A DNA stretch of 64,000 bases from contig JAFKJU010000005.1 in the NCBI GenBank assembly GCA_017305935.1, forward strand, positions 1-64,000, read 5' to 3'. Made by a program: the position numbers and the translations under genes. Below are positions 26,382 through 35,187 of the stretch, one piece after another. The stretch comes from Hyphomicrobiales bacterium. GTDB taxonomy: Bacteria; Pseudomonadota; Alphaproteobacteria; Rhizobiales; Rhizobiaceae. The notes under the pieces are model-generated. The model saw nothing but the letters and a program-made list of their open reading frames with translations, ran no database searches and was not told the DNA's origin. The stretch's first letter is position 1. The number at the start of each line of letters is the position of its first letter.

Positions 26382-26825
26382 CTAATTACCGAAACGGGCG
26401 GTAATTTCCCCGGCCAGTGTTGCACCTTCGTTACGGTAACGTTCCTCAGCCGTCACGGCGGCCGGGGTGCATTGGGTATAGACCGAAGCGAAGGCGCGGT
26501 AGCCGCGATTGAAGGCGGCGGTCAGGCGTTCGCGCCGCGCCGGTTCGTCGGCGGTTTCCACGTCGAGCAGCGTCTGCATGCCGCTGCGCCATTCCTCCGC
26601 CTTGCCGGGGTCGCACAGGCTGCGCAGGTAATGCACCGAGCCGAGGATCTCGGCGAAGCGCGACAGCCGGTCGTCATAAGGTGTGGGTTTTGCCGGTGGT
26701 GGAGGCGGGGCCTCCGCCACCGGCGCCTTTGCTTTCGCCGATGCGCCAAGCACGCTGAACGGCGTCAGGGCGATCAGGGCAAGGGCGGCCAGCGACCCGC
26801 CGATTCGGCGTGAAGGGCAGGTCAT
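26382..26825 (-). CDS. TIGR02301-type secreted protein
   Basis: This 147-residue protein has a signal peptide (about 10-28, ending VLGASA) and a short Ala/Pro linker. A helical domain follows with [19 protein letters not shown] and two cysteines, one in SLCDPG and one in YTQCTP, probably forming a disulfide. This matches the small alphaproteobacterial TIGR02301 family of unknown function. Its ATG overlaps the stop of the Nudix gene (ATGA), so the two are coupled. Confidence 0.75.
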   Translation of the reverse strand: MTCPSRRIGGSLAALALIALTPFSVLGASAKAKAPVAEAPPPPPAKPTPYDDRLSRFAEILGSVHYLRSLCDPGKAEEWRSGMQTLLDVETADEPARRERLTAAFNRGYRAFASVYTQCTPAAVTAEERYRNEGATLAGEITARFGN

Positions 26826-27241
26826 GCGGCGGCGCGCTCCAGCCGGTCGATGCAGTCGAGTACGCTGTCGGGCACATTCATCCCGCGGATTTCGGCAAGA
26901 CTGTACCAGCCGAGTTCGGCGGCATCGTCGGCGGCGACGGCTTCCGCCGCGTCGCAGGCCTCCACCTGGAAGACGGACAGAAAATAATGGCTCTGCAGCG
27001 CCCCGTCCGGACCGCGCGTCTCCAGATCGTAGGTGGCGAACAGGCGGGGCCGGGCGACGTCCAGCCCGGTCTCCTCGCGAAACTCGCGAATCGCCGTCTC
27101 CTCGGGCGTCTCGCCCGGCTCGGCGCGCCCGCCCGGAAAGGCGAACATGTCCGCCGCCGGCGGGTTGGCCCGGCGCACCAGCAGGTAACGGCCGTCGCGT
27201 TCGAGAATGGCGGAGGAGGCGGGTTTGGCAGTCGCTGTCAT
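26822..27241 (-). CDS. Nudix hydrolase
   Basis: This 139-residue protein has the complete Nudix box: G-x5-E-x7-R-E-U-x-E-E-x-G-U is visible in [20 protein letters not shown] followed by ETGLD (about 36-60). It hydrolyses nucleoside diphosphates linked to other moieties; the particular substrate (ADP-ribose, oxidised NTP or another) cannot be told. The ATG start has a CCGGAAC region before it. Overlapping translation couples it to the TIGR02301-type gene. Confidence 0.9.
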   Translation of the reverse strand: MTATAKPASSAILERDGRYLLVRRANPPAADMFAFPGGRAEPGETPEETAIREFREETGLDVARPRLFATYDLETRGPDGALQSHYFLSVFQVEACDAAEAVAADDAAELGWYSLAEIRGMNVPDSVLDCIDRLERAAA

Positions 27242-27394
27242 GGACGTTCCGGAGCCGGTCAGGTAAATAATGCCTCGACAGGCTACAGGATCGCCGCGCA
27301 AATCGGAATCGTTTTTCGCCCGGATAAGACGAAAGCATGCTGCGGCTTTGTGGGTGAAGATGCGTGCGCGGGGTCGACAGGATATAGGGGGACG

Positions 27395-27718
27395 ATGGCG
27401 TCGGTTGCGATTTACGGGCTTGCGGCGCTGGCGGAAATCGGCGGCTGCTTTGCCTTCTGGGCATGGCTGCGCATGGGTCGCTCCGTCTGGCTGCTGGCAC
27501 CGGGCATGGTGTCGCTGGCGTTGTTCGCCTGGCTGCTGACGCTGATACCGAGCGAGGCGGCGGGCCGCGCCTACGCGGCCTATGGCGGGGTTTACATCTT
27601 CTCCTCGATCCTGTGGCTGTGGATCGTCGAGAGCCGGGTGCCGGACCGCTGGGATGTCTCGGGCGCCGCCATATGCCTGGCCGGGGCGGCGATCATCCTG
27701 TTCGGTCCGCGCGGCTGA
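27395..27718 (+). CDS. YnfA/UPF0060 small membrane protein
   Basis: This 107-residue protein has four hydrophobic helices. The YnfA pattern is clear: [17 protein letters not shown] at the start, ending in a Gly-rich last helix ([17 protein letters not shown]). It resembles small multidrug resistance-type folds, but transport is unproven. AGGGGGA lies 4 nt before the ATG. The SRAP gene follows at 21 bp on the same strand. Confidence 0.88.
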   Translation: MASVAIYGLAALAEIGGCFAFWAWLRMGRSVWLLAPGMVSLALFAWLLTLIPSEAAGRAYAAYGGVYIFSSILWLWIVESRVPDRWDVSGAAICLAGAAIILFGPRG

Positions 27719-27739
27719 TGGAAATCGGGAGGTGACGAC

Positions 27740-28510
27740 ATGTGCGGACGATTCGCGCTGACCGCCGAAAAGCGGGTGATGGCAGAATTCCTGGCGCTGC
27801 TTCTCGAAGAGAACGCGCCAGCGCGCTACAACATCGCCCCGACCCAGCCGATCCTCGTGGTGATCGCGGGGGAAAGCCGGGAGCCGGGCAGCAACGTGCC
27901 GCAGCGCCGGGCGCTTTTGGCCCGCTGGGGCTTCATTCCGGGCTGGGTGAAGGATCCGCGCGATTTTCCGCTGCTGATCAATGCCCGTGCCGAAACGGCG
28001 GCGGAAAAGGCTTCCTTCCGCGCCGCCATGCGCCATCGCCGCATCCTCCTTCCCGCCTCCGGCTTCTATGAATGGCATCGCCCCTCGAAGGAGAGTGGCG
28101 AGAAGGCGCAGGCCTACTGGATCCGCCCGCGCAACCAGGAAGTCGTCGCCTTCGCCGGGCTGATGGAAACCTGGTCGTCCGCCGACGGCTCCGAGGTCGA
28201 TACCGCGGCGATCCTCACCACCTCCGCCAATGCGGTGATGGCGCCGATCCATGAGCGAATGCCGGTGGTCATCCGCCAGGAGGATTTTTCCCGCTGGCTG
28301 GACTGCAAGACGCAGGAGCCTCGCGACGTCGCCGATTTGCTGCGCCCCGTGGAAGACGATTTCTTCGAGGCGGTACCGGTGTCCGATCTGGTCAACAAGG
28401 TCGCCAATATGGGACCGGACGTGCAGGCGCCCAGCGGGCCGCCGATGTCGAAGCCCGCCGCGCCGAAACTCAAGCCCCCGTCGGACGATGCGCAGTTGAC
28501 CCTGTTCTAA
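27740..28510 (+). CDS. SRAP-domain abasic-site protein (YedK/HMCES-like)
   Basis: SRAP proteins crosslink to abasic sites in single-stranded DNA through an N-terminal Cys, shielding the lesion. The 256-residue protein shows the key residues: Cys2 (MCGRF), Asn81 in NARAET, Glu111 in SGFYEW and His171 in PIHERMPV. The C-terminal 45 residues are Pro/Lys-rich and probably disordered. There is no cotranscribed SOS gene, and no LexA box was found just upstream. Confidence 0.92.
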   Translation: MCGRFALTAEKRVMAEFLALLLEENAPARYNIAPTQPILVVIAGESREPGSNVPQRRALLARWGFIPGWVKDPRDFPLLINARAETAAEKASFRAAMRHRRILLPASGFYEWHRPSKESGEKAQAYWIRPRNQEVVAFAGLMETWSSADGSEVDTAAILTTSANAVMAPIHERMPVVIRQEDFSRWLDCKTQEPRDVADLLRPVEDDFFEAVPVSDLVNKVANMGPDVQAPSGPPMSKPAAPKLKPPSDDAQLTLF

Positions 28511-28527
28511 GGCAGGCAACCGCCCAA

Positions 28528-28557
28528 ACAAAAACGCCGTGCGGTTGCAACGGCGTT
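28528..28557 (-). terminator. Terminator of the 51-residue gene (minus strand)
   Basis: The stem AACGCCGT / ACGGCGTT (28533-28557) is followed on the minus strand by a run of five T (complement of AAAAA at 28528-28532). It lies about 50 nt after the small gene's stop. It is not followed by T on the plus strand, so it mainly serves the minus-strand gene. Confidence 0.7.
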
Positions 28558-28608
28558 AGAAGGCATTCGATTTTTTCGTTCTAAGGAGCGCGGCGAGGCC
28601 GCTGGAAA

Positions 28609-28764
28609 TCAGGCGTGCTTCTTGACGAGCGGAGCCTTTTTCTTCTGCATCATGGAGGCGGCCAGAACAGCCTTCAGGCCCAGCGGGCGGTACAGGGCGG
28701 TAAGGTCGGTCTTGGGCGCCTTGGCGGGCTGAGCCTTGGCCGGGGCGTCGTTCTGCGCAGTCAT
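28609..28764 (-). CDS. 51-residue Lys/Ala-rich protein of unknown function
   Basis: This short gene starts with ATG preceded by a perfect AAGGAG 6 nt upstream. Its translation begins MTAQNDAPAKAQPAKAPK, then has a Leu/Ala core TALYRPLGLKAVLAASMM and ends KKKAPLVKKHA. The protein is strongly basic with no clear membrane helix; the middle could form an amphipathic helix. A hairpin terminator follows on the same strand and an inverted repeat lies upstream. These three signals together make it a credible single gene. The family is not recognised. Confidence 0.72.
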   Translation of the reverse strand: MTAQNDAPAKAQPAKAPKTDLTALYRPLGLKAVLAASMMQKKKAPLVKKHA

Positions 28765-28810
28765 TTCAATCTCCTTGCGTGTTTCCACCGGTTTGTTTTG
28801 TTCTGGTTGT

Positions 28811-28860
28811 AAAGTTGATCACGGATTCGTGACGAAAGCGAGGCCGAGACGATCAACTTT
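28811..28860. promoter_or_regulatory. Inverted repeat AAAGTTGATC upstream of the 51-residue gene
   Basis: AAAGTTGATC (28811-28820) and its exact complement GATCAACTTT (28851-28860) are separated by 30 nt. They lie 47-96 bp before the small gene's start. It could be an operator or part of an RNA structure. Confidence 0.45.
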
Positions 28861-28950
28861 AGACAAAAGGAACCATATTTCGCGAGGAGAGGCTGTAACG
28901 ATGGTGACAGTTAAGCTTTCGTGAATTCCGCAACTTTTGTCCGGATATTT

Positions 28951-28994
28951 CAAAAACGAAAACGGTGGCCGTGCCCGGCAGGCAACTGCCACCG
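28951..28994 (-). terminator. Rho-independent terminator of psd-pssA
   Basis: On the minus strand a 7-bp stem CGGTGGC / GCCACCG encloses an inner GTTGCC / GGCACG pairing and is followed by TTTTCGTTTTTG. It begins 9 nt after the pssA stop codon. Confidence 0.8.
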
Positions 28995-29002
28995 GCAAGG
29001 TT

Positions 29003-29875
29003 TCAAAGGCCGCGGTCGAAATCGTCCTCGCGCGGCTGTTCGCCATGGAGATCGGCAGGCACGCTCTCGACGGTCAGTGTGCCGTATTTCTTTTTCCAGC
29101 TATGGGCGCCGAAGGGCAGGGTGCAAAGATAGGCGACGACGGTCAGCGCCAGCACTTCCCAGGTAAAACTCATCAACAGAGCGACATAGAGAACCACTGC
29201 CAGCATCAGCGGCAGGACCAGATCGCGTCGCACCCGGCTGCCGCCGGATTTGCCGGACCAGACCGGCAGGCGGCTGACCAGCAACAGGCCGATGACGACG
29301 GTATAGGCGGCGGCCGCATAAGCGAAGCCCTTGGTCGGAGCCATTCCCAGAAAGCCGAGATAGACCGGCAGCAGCACCACCAGTGCCCCGGCCGGCGCCG
29401 GCACGCCGACGAAATACTCCGATTGCCAGCTCGCTTTCTGCTGTCGCTCGTCCATGACGTTGAAGCGCGCGAGGCGCAGGCCGGCGGCGATGGCATAGAT
29501 CAACGCCGCGATCCAGCCGATCGAGCGGGCTTGATCGAGCAGGAAGACATAGAGGACGAGGGCGGGCGCGACGCCGAAATTGACGATATCGGCCAGCGAA
29601 TCCATCTGCGCCCCGAATTTCGAGGTCGCCTTCATCAGCCGCGCGATGCGCCCGTCGATGCCGTCGAGAAATGCGGCGACCAGCACCATGCCGACCGCCA
29701 GCTCGTAACGGTTCTCGAAAGCGAGGCGCACGCCGGTCAACCCGGCGCAGATCGCCAGGATCGTGATGATGTTGGGGATCATCAGCCGTAGCGGAATTTC
29801 GCGCAGGCGAGGCCCGCGGGCATCCTCTTCCTTCTCATGGCCATGCGGGTCGAAGGGCGGAAACGGTGTCTCCAT
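29003..29875 (-). CDS. pssA: CDP-diacylglycerol-serine O-phosphatidyltransferase
   Basis: PssA makes phosphatidylserine from CDP-diacylglycerol and serine at the inner membrane. The 290-residue protein has the CDP-alcohol phosphotransferase motif DG-x2-AR-x8-G-x3-D-x3-D (Asp74 to Asp96) and seven to eight hydrophobic segments. AAGGAG precedes the start. It follows psd by 20 nt, so the two consecutive steps to phosphatidylethanolamine are in one operon. Rhizobia need this route for membrane and symbiosis functions. Confidence 0.95.
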   Translation of the reverse strand: METPFPPFDPHGHEKEEDARGPRLREIPLRLMIPNIITILAICAGLTGVRLAFENRYELAVGMVLVAAFLDGIDGRIARLMKATSKFGAQMDSLADIVNFGVAPALVLYVFLLDQARSIGWIAALIYAIAAGLRLARFNVMDERQQKASWQSEYFVGVPAPAGALVVLLPVYLGFLGMAPTKGFAYAAAAYTVVIGLLLVSRLPVWSGKSGGSRVRRDLVLPLMLAVVLYVALLMSFTWEVLALTVVAYLCTLPFGAHSWKKKYGTLTVESVPADLHGEQPREDDFDRGL

Positions 29876-29895
29876 CGGCTGGCTCCTTTGTGGCC

Positions 29896-30594
29896 TCAGC
29901 CCCGGCGGCTGATGACCGGCCCCTTGGTGGAGCCGAATTCGGCAAGCACCGTCTCGCCGGCAATCGCCGTCTGGCCCACCGCGACGCGCGGCGCCGCTGA
30001 AATCGGCAGGAAGACATCGAGTCGCGAGCCGAAGCGGATGAGGCCGAAACGCTCGCCGGCGGCCAGCGGTTCGTTCTTTGCCGACCAGCAGACGATGCGC
30101 CGCGCGACGAGCCCGGCGATCTGCACCACGCCGATTTCGCCGTGCGCGGTCTCGATCACCAGCCCGTTACGCTCGTTGTCATGGCTCGCCTTGTCCAGCT
30201 CGGCATTGAGGAAGCTGCCCTCGCGATAGGCGATGTTGACGATGCGGCCGCGCATCGGCGAGCGGTTCACATGGCAGTTGAAGACGTTCATGAACACCGA
30301 GATGCGCAGCATCGGCTCGTTGCCGAGATCGAGCTCGGCCGGCGGCGTCATCATCTGGATGGCCGAAACGCGCCCGTCGGCCGGGCTGATGACCAGGTCG
30401 TCGTCCTGTGGCGTCACGCGTTCAGGATCGCGAAAGAAATAGGCGCACCACAGTGTCAGCACGAAGCCGATCCAGAACAAAGGTTCCCAGAGCCAGCCTA
30501 GGATCAGCGAGACGACGAAGAAACCGGCGACGAAGATATATCCTTCCTTGTGAACAGGAACGATCGTATTGCGCACGGTGTCGATGAGGCTCAT
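29896..30594 (-). CDS. psd: Phosphatidylserine decarboxylase proenzyme (short form)
   Basis: Psd converts phosphatidylserine to phosphatidylethanolamine. The 232-residue protein is the short bacterial form. It has an N-terminal membrane stretch (about 18-45) and [14 protein letters not shown], with the pyruvoyl-forming Ser222 in FGSTKGP near the C-terminus, where self-cleavage splits the beta and alpha chains. GGAGA lies upstream of the ATG. It is the first gene of psd-pssA. Confidence 0.95.
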   Translation of the reverse strand: MSLIDTVRNTIVPVHKEGYIFVAGFFVVSLILGWLWEPLFWIGFVLTLWCAYFFRDPERVTPQDDDLVISPADGRVSAIQMMTPPAELDLGNEPMLRISVFMNVFNCHVNRSPMRGRIVNIAYREGSFLNAELDKASHDNERNGLVIETAHGEIGVVQIAGLVARRIVCWSAKNEPLAAGERFGLIRFGSRLDVFLPISAAPRVAVGQTAIAGETVLAEFGSTKGPVISRRG

Positions 30595-30733
30595 TCAGAT
30601 AGTCTCCGCAAGTTTCTGTCTGCTGGTTACAGGCAAATGCCGGCCGGGTCAAAAGCCTGCCGCCCAAAATCCCCGAAGAAGCCGGGAATTCACTGCGGCC
30701 AATTCGACGCAGTCGTGATCGGGAACGCGCCGG

Positions 30734-32620
30734 TCAGCGCGCCGGTTCCAATCGGTTGACGATGCCAAGCTCGTCGCTCTCGCGCACCTTCTTGAGTTGC
30801 TCCTCGGCTTGTGTCGCCTCGCGCTGCCGGTCCCACATGGCGGCATAAAGACCGTTCTGGGCCAGCAGTTCGGCATGGGCGCCGCGTTCGGCGATCTCGC
30901 CGCCCTTGAGCACGATGATCTCGTCGGCGCCGATTACCGTCGACAGGCGGTGGGCGATGATCAGCGTCGTACGGTTCTTCGAGACGACGTCGAGCGCCGT
31001 CTGGATTTCCCGCTCGGTGGTGGTGTCGAGCGCGGAGGTCGCCTCATCGAGGATGAGGATCGGCGGTGCCTTGAGAATGGTGCGGGCAATCGCCACGCGC
31101 TGCTTCTCGCCGCCAGACAGTTTCAGGCCGCGCTCGCCGACCTTGGTCGAAAAACCCTCCGGCAGCGCCTCGATGAAGTGGCCGATCTGGGCGATTTCCG
31201 CCGCCTTGGTGACCTCCTGGTCGGAGGCGGCGGGGCGGCCGTAGCGGATGTTATAAGCGATGGTGTCGTTGAACAGCACCGTATCCTGCGGCACCATGCC
31301 GATCGCCTGGCGCAGGCTCTTTTGCGTGACGGTGCGGATATCCTGTCCGTCGATACGGATCGCGCCCTGCTGCACGTCGTAGAAACGATAGAGCAGCCGC
31401 GAAATCGTCGATTTGCCCGCCCCGGAAGGGCCGACGACAGCCACCGTCTTGCCGGCCGGCACCTCGAAGGAGATACCCTTGAGGATCGGCCGGTCGGGAT
31501 CGTAATAAAAATGCACGTCCTCGAAGACGATGCCGCCGCGCTCGATCTTCAGTTCGGTGGCATCAGGCGCATCCTCGATTTCCGCCTCGACTTCCAGCAG
31601 CTCGAACATCTGCTCGATATCGGTCAGCCCCTGGCGGATTTCGCGGTAGACGAAGCCGATAAAGTTCAGGGGCGCGGCAAGCTGCAGCAGCATGGCGTTG
31701 ACGAAGACGAAGTCGCCGATACTCTGCTCGCCACGCTGCACCGCCAGCCCCGACATCACCAGCATCACTGCCGAGCCGATGCCGAAGATGACGCCCTGGC
31801 CGAAGTTCAGCCAGCCGAGCGAAGTCCAGACCTCGGTCGCCGATTTCTCGTAGCGCGCCATCGAGGCATCGAAGCGACGGGCCTCCATGTCCTCGTTGCC
31901 GAAATATTTGACGGTCTCGAAGTTGAGCAGGGAATCGATCGCCTTGGTGTTGGCGTCGGTGTCGCTGTCGTTCATCGCCCGGCGGATGGAGATGCGCCAG
32001 TCGCTGGCCCGCACCGTGAACCAGACATAGGCCCAGACGGTGACGGCGGTGACGAACAGATAGGAAAAGCCGTAGCCCCACCAGAAGATCGCTGCCGTCA
32101 GGATGAATTCGACGACGGTCGGCACGGAGTTCAGGATGGTGAAGCGGACGATGGTCTCGATGCCCTTGGTGCCACGCTCGATGATGCGCGACAACCCGCC
32201 CGTCTTGCGCTCCAGATGGAAACGCAAGGAGAGCTGATGCATGTGGACGAAGGTGCGATAGGCGAGCTGGCGCACCGCATATTGGCCGACGCTGGCGAAC
32301 ATCGCATCGCGCAACTGATTGAGGCCGAGCTGTACCAGCCGCATGACGTTATAGGCGATGATCAGCGCCACAGCGCCAGCCAGCAACGCCGGCAGCACAC
32401 CGGTGACATCAAGCTTGCCGTTCAGCGCATCCGTCGCCCATTTGAAGAAATAGGGCACCGACAGCAGCACGAACTTGGCGACCAGCAGCAGCACGGTCGC
32501 CCAGACGACCCGCGCTTTCAGGTCCGGCCGCTCCGCCGGCCACATGTAAGGCCAGAGATTGACGAGCGTCCCGAACGGATTGCTGCTGTCGGCGGAAATG
32601 GTTTTTTTCTGAGACGCCAT
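30734..32620 (-). CDS. ABC transporter ATP-binding/permease protein, Atm1 type
   Basis: This 628-residue half-transporter has a six-helix membrane domain (about 35-320). The hallmark NFETVKYFGNE is close to the Atm1/ABCB7 group. The nucleotide-binding domain (about 365-605) has Walker A GPSGAGKST, signature LSGGEKQR and Walker B ILILDEATSALD. Relatives export glutathione complexes, including metal and sulfur species linked to Fe-S chemistry. The start has GGAGG just upstream; the longer frame adds 40 unlikely residues. A palindromic repeat lies before it. The specific substrate is inference. Confidence 0.92.
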   Translation of the reverse strand: MASQKKTISADSSNPFGTLVNLWPYMWPAERPDLKARVVWATVLLLVAKFVLLSVPYFFKWATDALNGKLDVTGVLPALLAGAVALIIAYNVMRLVQLGLNQLRDAMFASVGQYAVRQLAYRTFVHMHQLSLRFHLERKTGGLSRIIERGTKGIETIVRFTILNSVPTVVEFILTAAIFWWGYGFSYLFVTAVTVWAYVWFTVRASDWRISIRRAMNDSDTDANTKAIDSLLNFETVKYFGNEDMEARRFDASMARYEKSATEVWTSLGWLNFGQGVIFGIGSAVMLVMSGLAVQRGEQSIGDFVFVNAMLLQLAAPLNFIGFVYREIRQGLTDIEQMFELLEVEAEIEDAPDATELKIERGGIVFEDVHFYYDPDRPILKGISFEVPAGKTVAVVGPSGAGKSTISRLLYRFYDVQQGAIRIDGQDIRTVTQKSLRQAIGMVPQDTVLFNDTIAYNIRYGRPAASDQEVTKAAEIAQIGHFIEALPEGFSTKVGERGLKLSGGEKQRVAIARTILKAPPILILDEATSALDTTTEREIQTALDVVSKNRTTLIIAHRLSTVIGADEIIVLKGGEIAERGAHAELLAQNGLYAAMWDRQREATQAEEQLKKVRESDELGIVNRLEPAR

Positions 32621-32700
32621 CGCGTCCTCCGAACTCGTCTGACAAATTCTGTGCAGGAAAAAGCGCGGCCCGGACGGGCGCTGCCGAGACTGCCGCTGAA

Positions 32701-32798
32701 GCATTCTCGCTTTTCTCTGAATCGCGAAAATGCGTTTCACTCATTTTACGCATTTCCAGACGGAAAACCGCGACGCACCTTTCCTGGAAATGCTCTAG
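32701..32798. repeat. Palindromic intergenic repeat, copy C
   Basis: A left unit GCATTCTCGC / GCGAAAATGC spans 32702-32734 or so. A right unit GCATTTCC (32750-32757) / GGAAATGC (32786-32793) has a core that is the reverse complement of GGTGCGTCGCGGTTTTCCG and ends CTCTAG. The core matches copies B and D. It lies between the LysM gene and the Atm1-type gene on the minus strand. Confidence 0.72.
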
Positions 32799-32883
32799 CC
32801 AGATAGGCCCTGCAGGTGCTCAAGACAATGGCCGCAAACGAACTTCGCGGCCATTGTGGTCATTCAATTGCGCAAGCGGGGGC

Positions 32884-34920
32884 TTACAGCCTGTCACCGT
32901 GCAGGCGCTTGCGGTGCAATTCTTCCGAATCCGGGCGGGCATCCTTCGGCAGGCCGAAAATCTGCCCGGGGCGGATGCGGTCGGGATTGTTGATCTGCTG
33001 GCGGTTGGCGAGATAGATCGTGGTGTAGCGCACGCCGGCGCCATACACGCGGCGCGAGATCTGCCACAAAGTGTCGCCACGGCGGATGATCACCGACTCG
33101 TTGCTCTGCGTCAGCGGCGCCTGCGAGATGGTCACCGGTGCGCCCGCGGCTTCCGCGCCGGCATCGGCCTGCGCTTGTGCAGTCGGTTGCGGCGCCTGCG
33201 CCACGGCGGGCGAAGTCGCCTGCGGTGCCAGACGCAGCGTGTCGTCGATCAGCGCCGTCAGTATCTCCAGCGAGGCGCCGAAGGCCTTGGCGTCGCGCGG
33301 CAGGGCCTGCAACGCCGTCAATGCCTTGGCGGCGCTGGCGCTGGTCTTGGCGGCGATCTCCTTGAAGCCGGCGGTGCTGTCGGGGGCGGCCTGGAAATCG
33401 GAGAGCGATTTCAGCGCGATCTCCGTCGCTGAGCGGGCGGCGGCCAGCGCATCGCCGGCCGGAAGCTGACCGCCCGCGAAGAGATTGCGCAGCAGGCCGA
33501 GCGCCGTCGACAGGTCGCTGTGGAGCTTGCGGAAGGCCGGGTCGAGGCTGGCGGCGTCGATGCCGGCGGCATTGCCCGGCTGGGCAACGACCGAGACCTG
33601 GTTGCCGGCCGGACGTGTGAACGGTACCGAGGCGCGCACCGCCACCTTGCCGGCCGCGTCCAGCATGTCGACGCGGATCGTATGGTCGCCGACGTCGAGA
33701 TCGATCATGCCCTCGATGACGAAATGGCCCTCGGCCGCTGCGGTCGCCTTGCCGATCGGCTTGTCGTCGGCATAGCCGGCGACATTGGCCTTGGAGGCGG
33801 CGATACCGGCCACGAAAATCTTGCTGCCCTCGATTTCGACGGCGGTGACGCGAAGCTGGGCATCGGCATTGTCGGCGTTCGTCGGCTGCGGCGCGGCGGT
33901 GCCGTTGGTGGAGACGGCTGGCGCGGTCGAGGCGAGATCGCCGGAAGCGGCGGGCAATTCGGGCGTCGCCGCGCCATTTTCGGGCGCCTGCGGCTTGGCG
34001 GTCTCGTCCGGTGCGGTGATGATGCGGCTCGCCTCGCCGGGCTTGGTGACCATGGCCAGCAATTCGCCGCTCTTGTCCTGCGGGATGGAAACGGTCGCTA
34101 CTTCCTGGGAGATCACCGACTTGCCGTCCTTGGCGGTCGCCTTCAACACGAGTTGGTGGTCGCCGGCCGGCAGCGGTGCATCGAGGATGGCGGCGAAATC
34201 GCCGCTGGCGCCGACATCGACGCTGCTGACGACCTTGTCGCCGCTCATGATCTCGATCTTGGAATTCGGCGCGGCGCGGCCGGCGATGACGGTGGAGCCA
34301 TCGGGCTCGACGCGCAAGACGTCGAAGGCGGGCATGGTCTCGTCCGAGGCTGCAGCGGCGCTCGGCCGGTCGGTCTTGGCCGAGGCGGCCGCATCGGCCG
34401 GAGCCGCGACCGGCTTGCCGGTCAGGGCGGATTCGATCTCGGCCAGCACCTTCAGTGCATCGGCCGGCGCGTCCGGCAGGGTCTTGAGCAGGTCGAGGCC
34501 CTTGCGGGCGCCGTCGCGGATCAGGTTCAGCGGCGCGGCGGCCGTGGCGTCGAGGCCTTGTGGCAGGGCGAAATCGGCAACCGCCTGCAGCGCGTCCACA
34601 GACTTGGCTTTCGCTTCCGAAACCGCCTTGGCATCGGGCGCGGTCGCAGCCGAGAACAGGGTCTTCAGCGTGCCGATCGCGGCAAGCGCGTCCTTCGAAA
34701 GACCGTTCAGCGTCCCGGTCAACTTGGCGGCATCGATGGCGGCAGGGGCGGCCGGCTCAGGCGGCTGTTGGGCGGCCGTTTCCGTCTGCGGGGCCGGCTT
34801 CGATGCCGTCTCCTTCGCCTTGTCGTCATTGCCGATGCGCGGCAGCACGAAAAACACCATCAGAAGGGTTGCCGCCACGACAACCAAGAGGGCCAGCAAG
34901 CCGGCACGCCTGTTTTTCAT
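32884..34920 (-). CDS. LysM protein with duplicated helical and Ig-like domains
   Basis: This 678-residue protein is anchored or secreted by an N-terminal hydrophobic segment (about 8-27). An Ala-rich helical domain follows (about 60-165), then two Ig-like beta domains (about 200-285 and 345-430). A second helical domain (about 460-560) resembles the first (compare SVDALQAVADF with ALKSLSDF). A C-terminal LysM domain (about 612-662) has RRGDTLWQISRRVYG and YLANRQQINNP. LysM binds peptidoglycan or chitin-type glycans, so it probably holds the protein at the cell wall. The start is directly preceded by a suitable gap; divergent from the LOG gene. Confidence 0.85.
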   Translation of the reverse strand: MKNRRAGLLALLVVVAATLLMVFFVLPRIGNDDKAKETASKPAPQTETAAQQPPEPAAPAAIDAAKLTGTLNGLSKDALAAIGTLKTLFSAATAPDAKAVSEAKAKSVDALQAVADFALPQGLDATAAAPLNLIRDGARKGLDLLKTLPDAPADALKVLAEIESALTGKPVAAPADAAASAKTDRPSAAAASDETMPAFDVLRVEPDGSTVIAGRAAPNSKIEIMSGDKVVSSVDVGASGDFAAILDAPLPAGDHQLVLKATAKDGKSVISQEVATVSIPQDKSGELLAMVTKPGEASRIITAPDETAKPQAPENGAATPELPAASGDLASTAPAVSTNGTAAPQPTNADNADAQLRVTAVEIEGSKIFVAGIAASKANVAGYADDKPIGKATAAAEGHFVIEGMIDLDVGDHTIRVDMLDAAGKVAVRASVPFTRPAGNQVSVVAQPGNAAGIDAASLDPAFRKLHSDLSTALGLLRNLFAGGQLPAGDALAAARSATEIALKSLSDFQAAPDSTAGFKEIAAKTSASAAKALTALQALPRDAKAFGASLEILTALIDDTLRLAPQATSPAVAQAPQPTAQAQADAGAEAAGAPVTISQAPLTQSNESVIIRRGDTLWQISRRVYGAGVRYTTIYLANRQQINNPDRIRPGQIFGLPKDARPDSEELHRKRLHGDRL

Positions 34921-35187
34921 CTTTCGTCTCCGGGCGGATGCTTCCGCCTAAACCCCTTGAAACCCCACCGTCCTGCCTCCTTGACGAAGTCAGTCCGCCT
35001 TACTATTCTTCGTCCCGCGCCGGCTGCGATTCCTGTCGTGTTGCGCAGCCGTCATGACGATCCTTGAAAAAGTGCTAACGATTTCCATGGTTGCGCACAA
35101 GCTTTCAGGCGTCGGCGGCGATGTTAAGCATCGATTTTTCCGCCATTTTTCTTGACGCAGCAGGTGCAGCATAGTCTTGTTTGGGCC

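Noticed and set aside
28900-28923. ATG with a nearby GAGGAGAGG opposite the small gene's promoter region
   Set aside because: The frame closes after seven codons, too short to support as a gene.
30797-32806. Long open frame (669 codons) opposite the Atm1-type transporter gene
   Set aside because: It runs antisense to a gene with complete Walker motifs; its residue mix (His, Arg, Asp repeats) is typical of a shadow of GC-rich codons.
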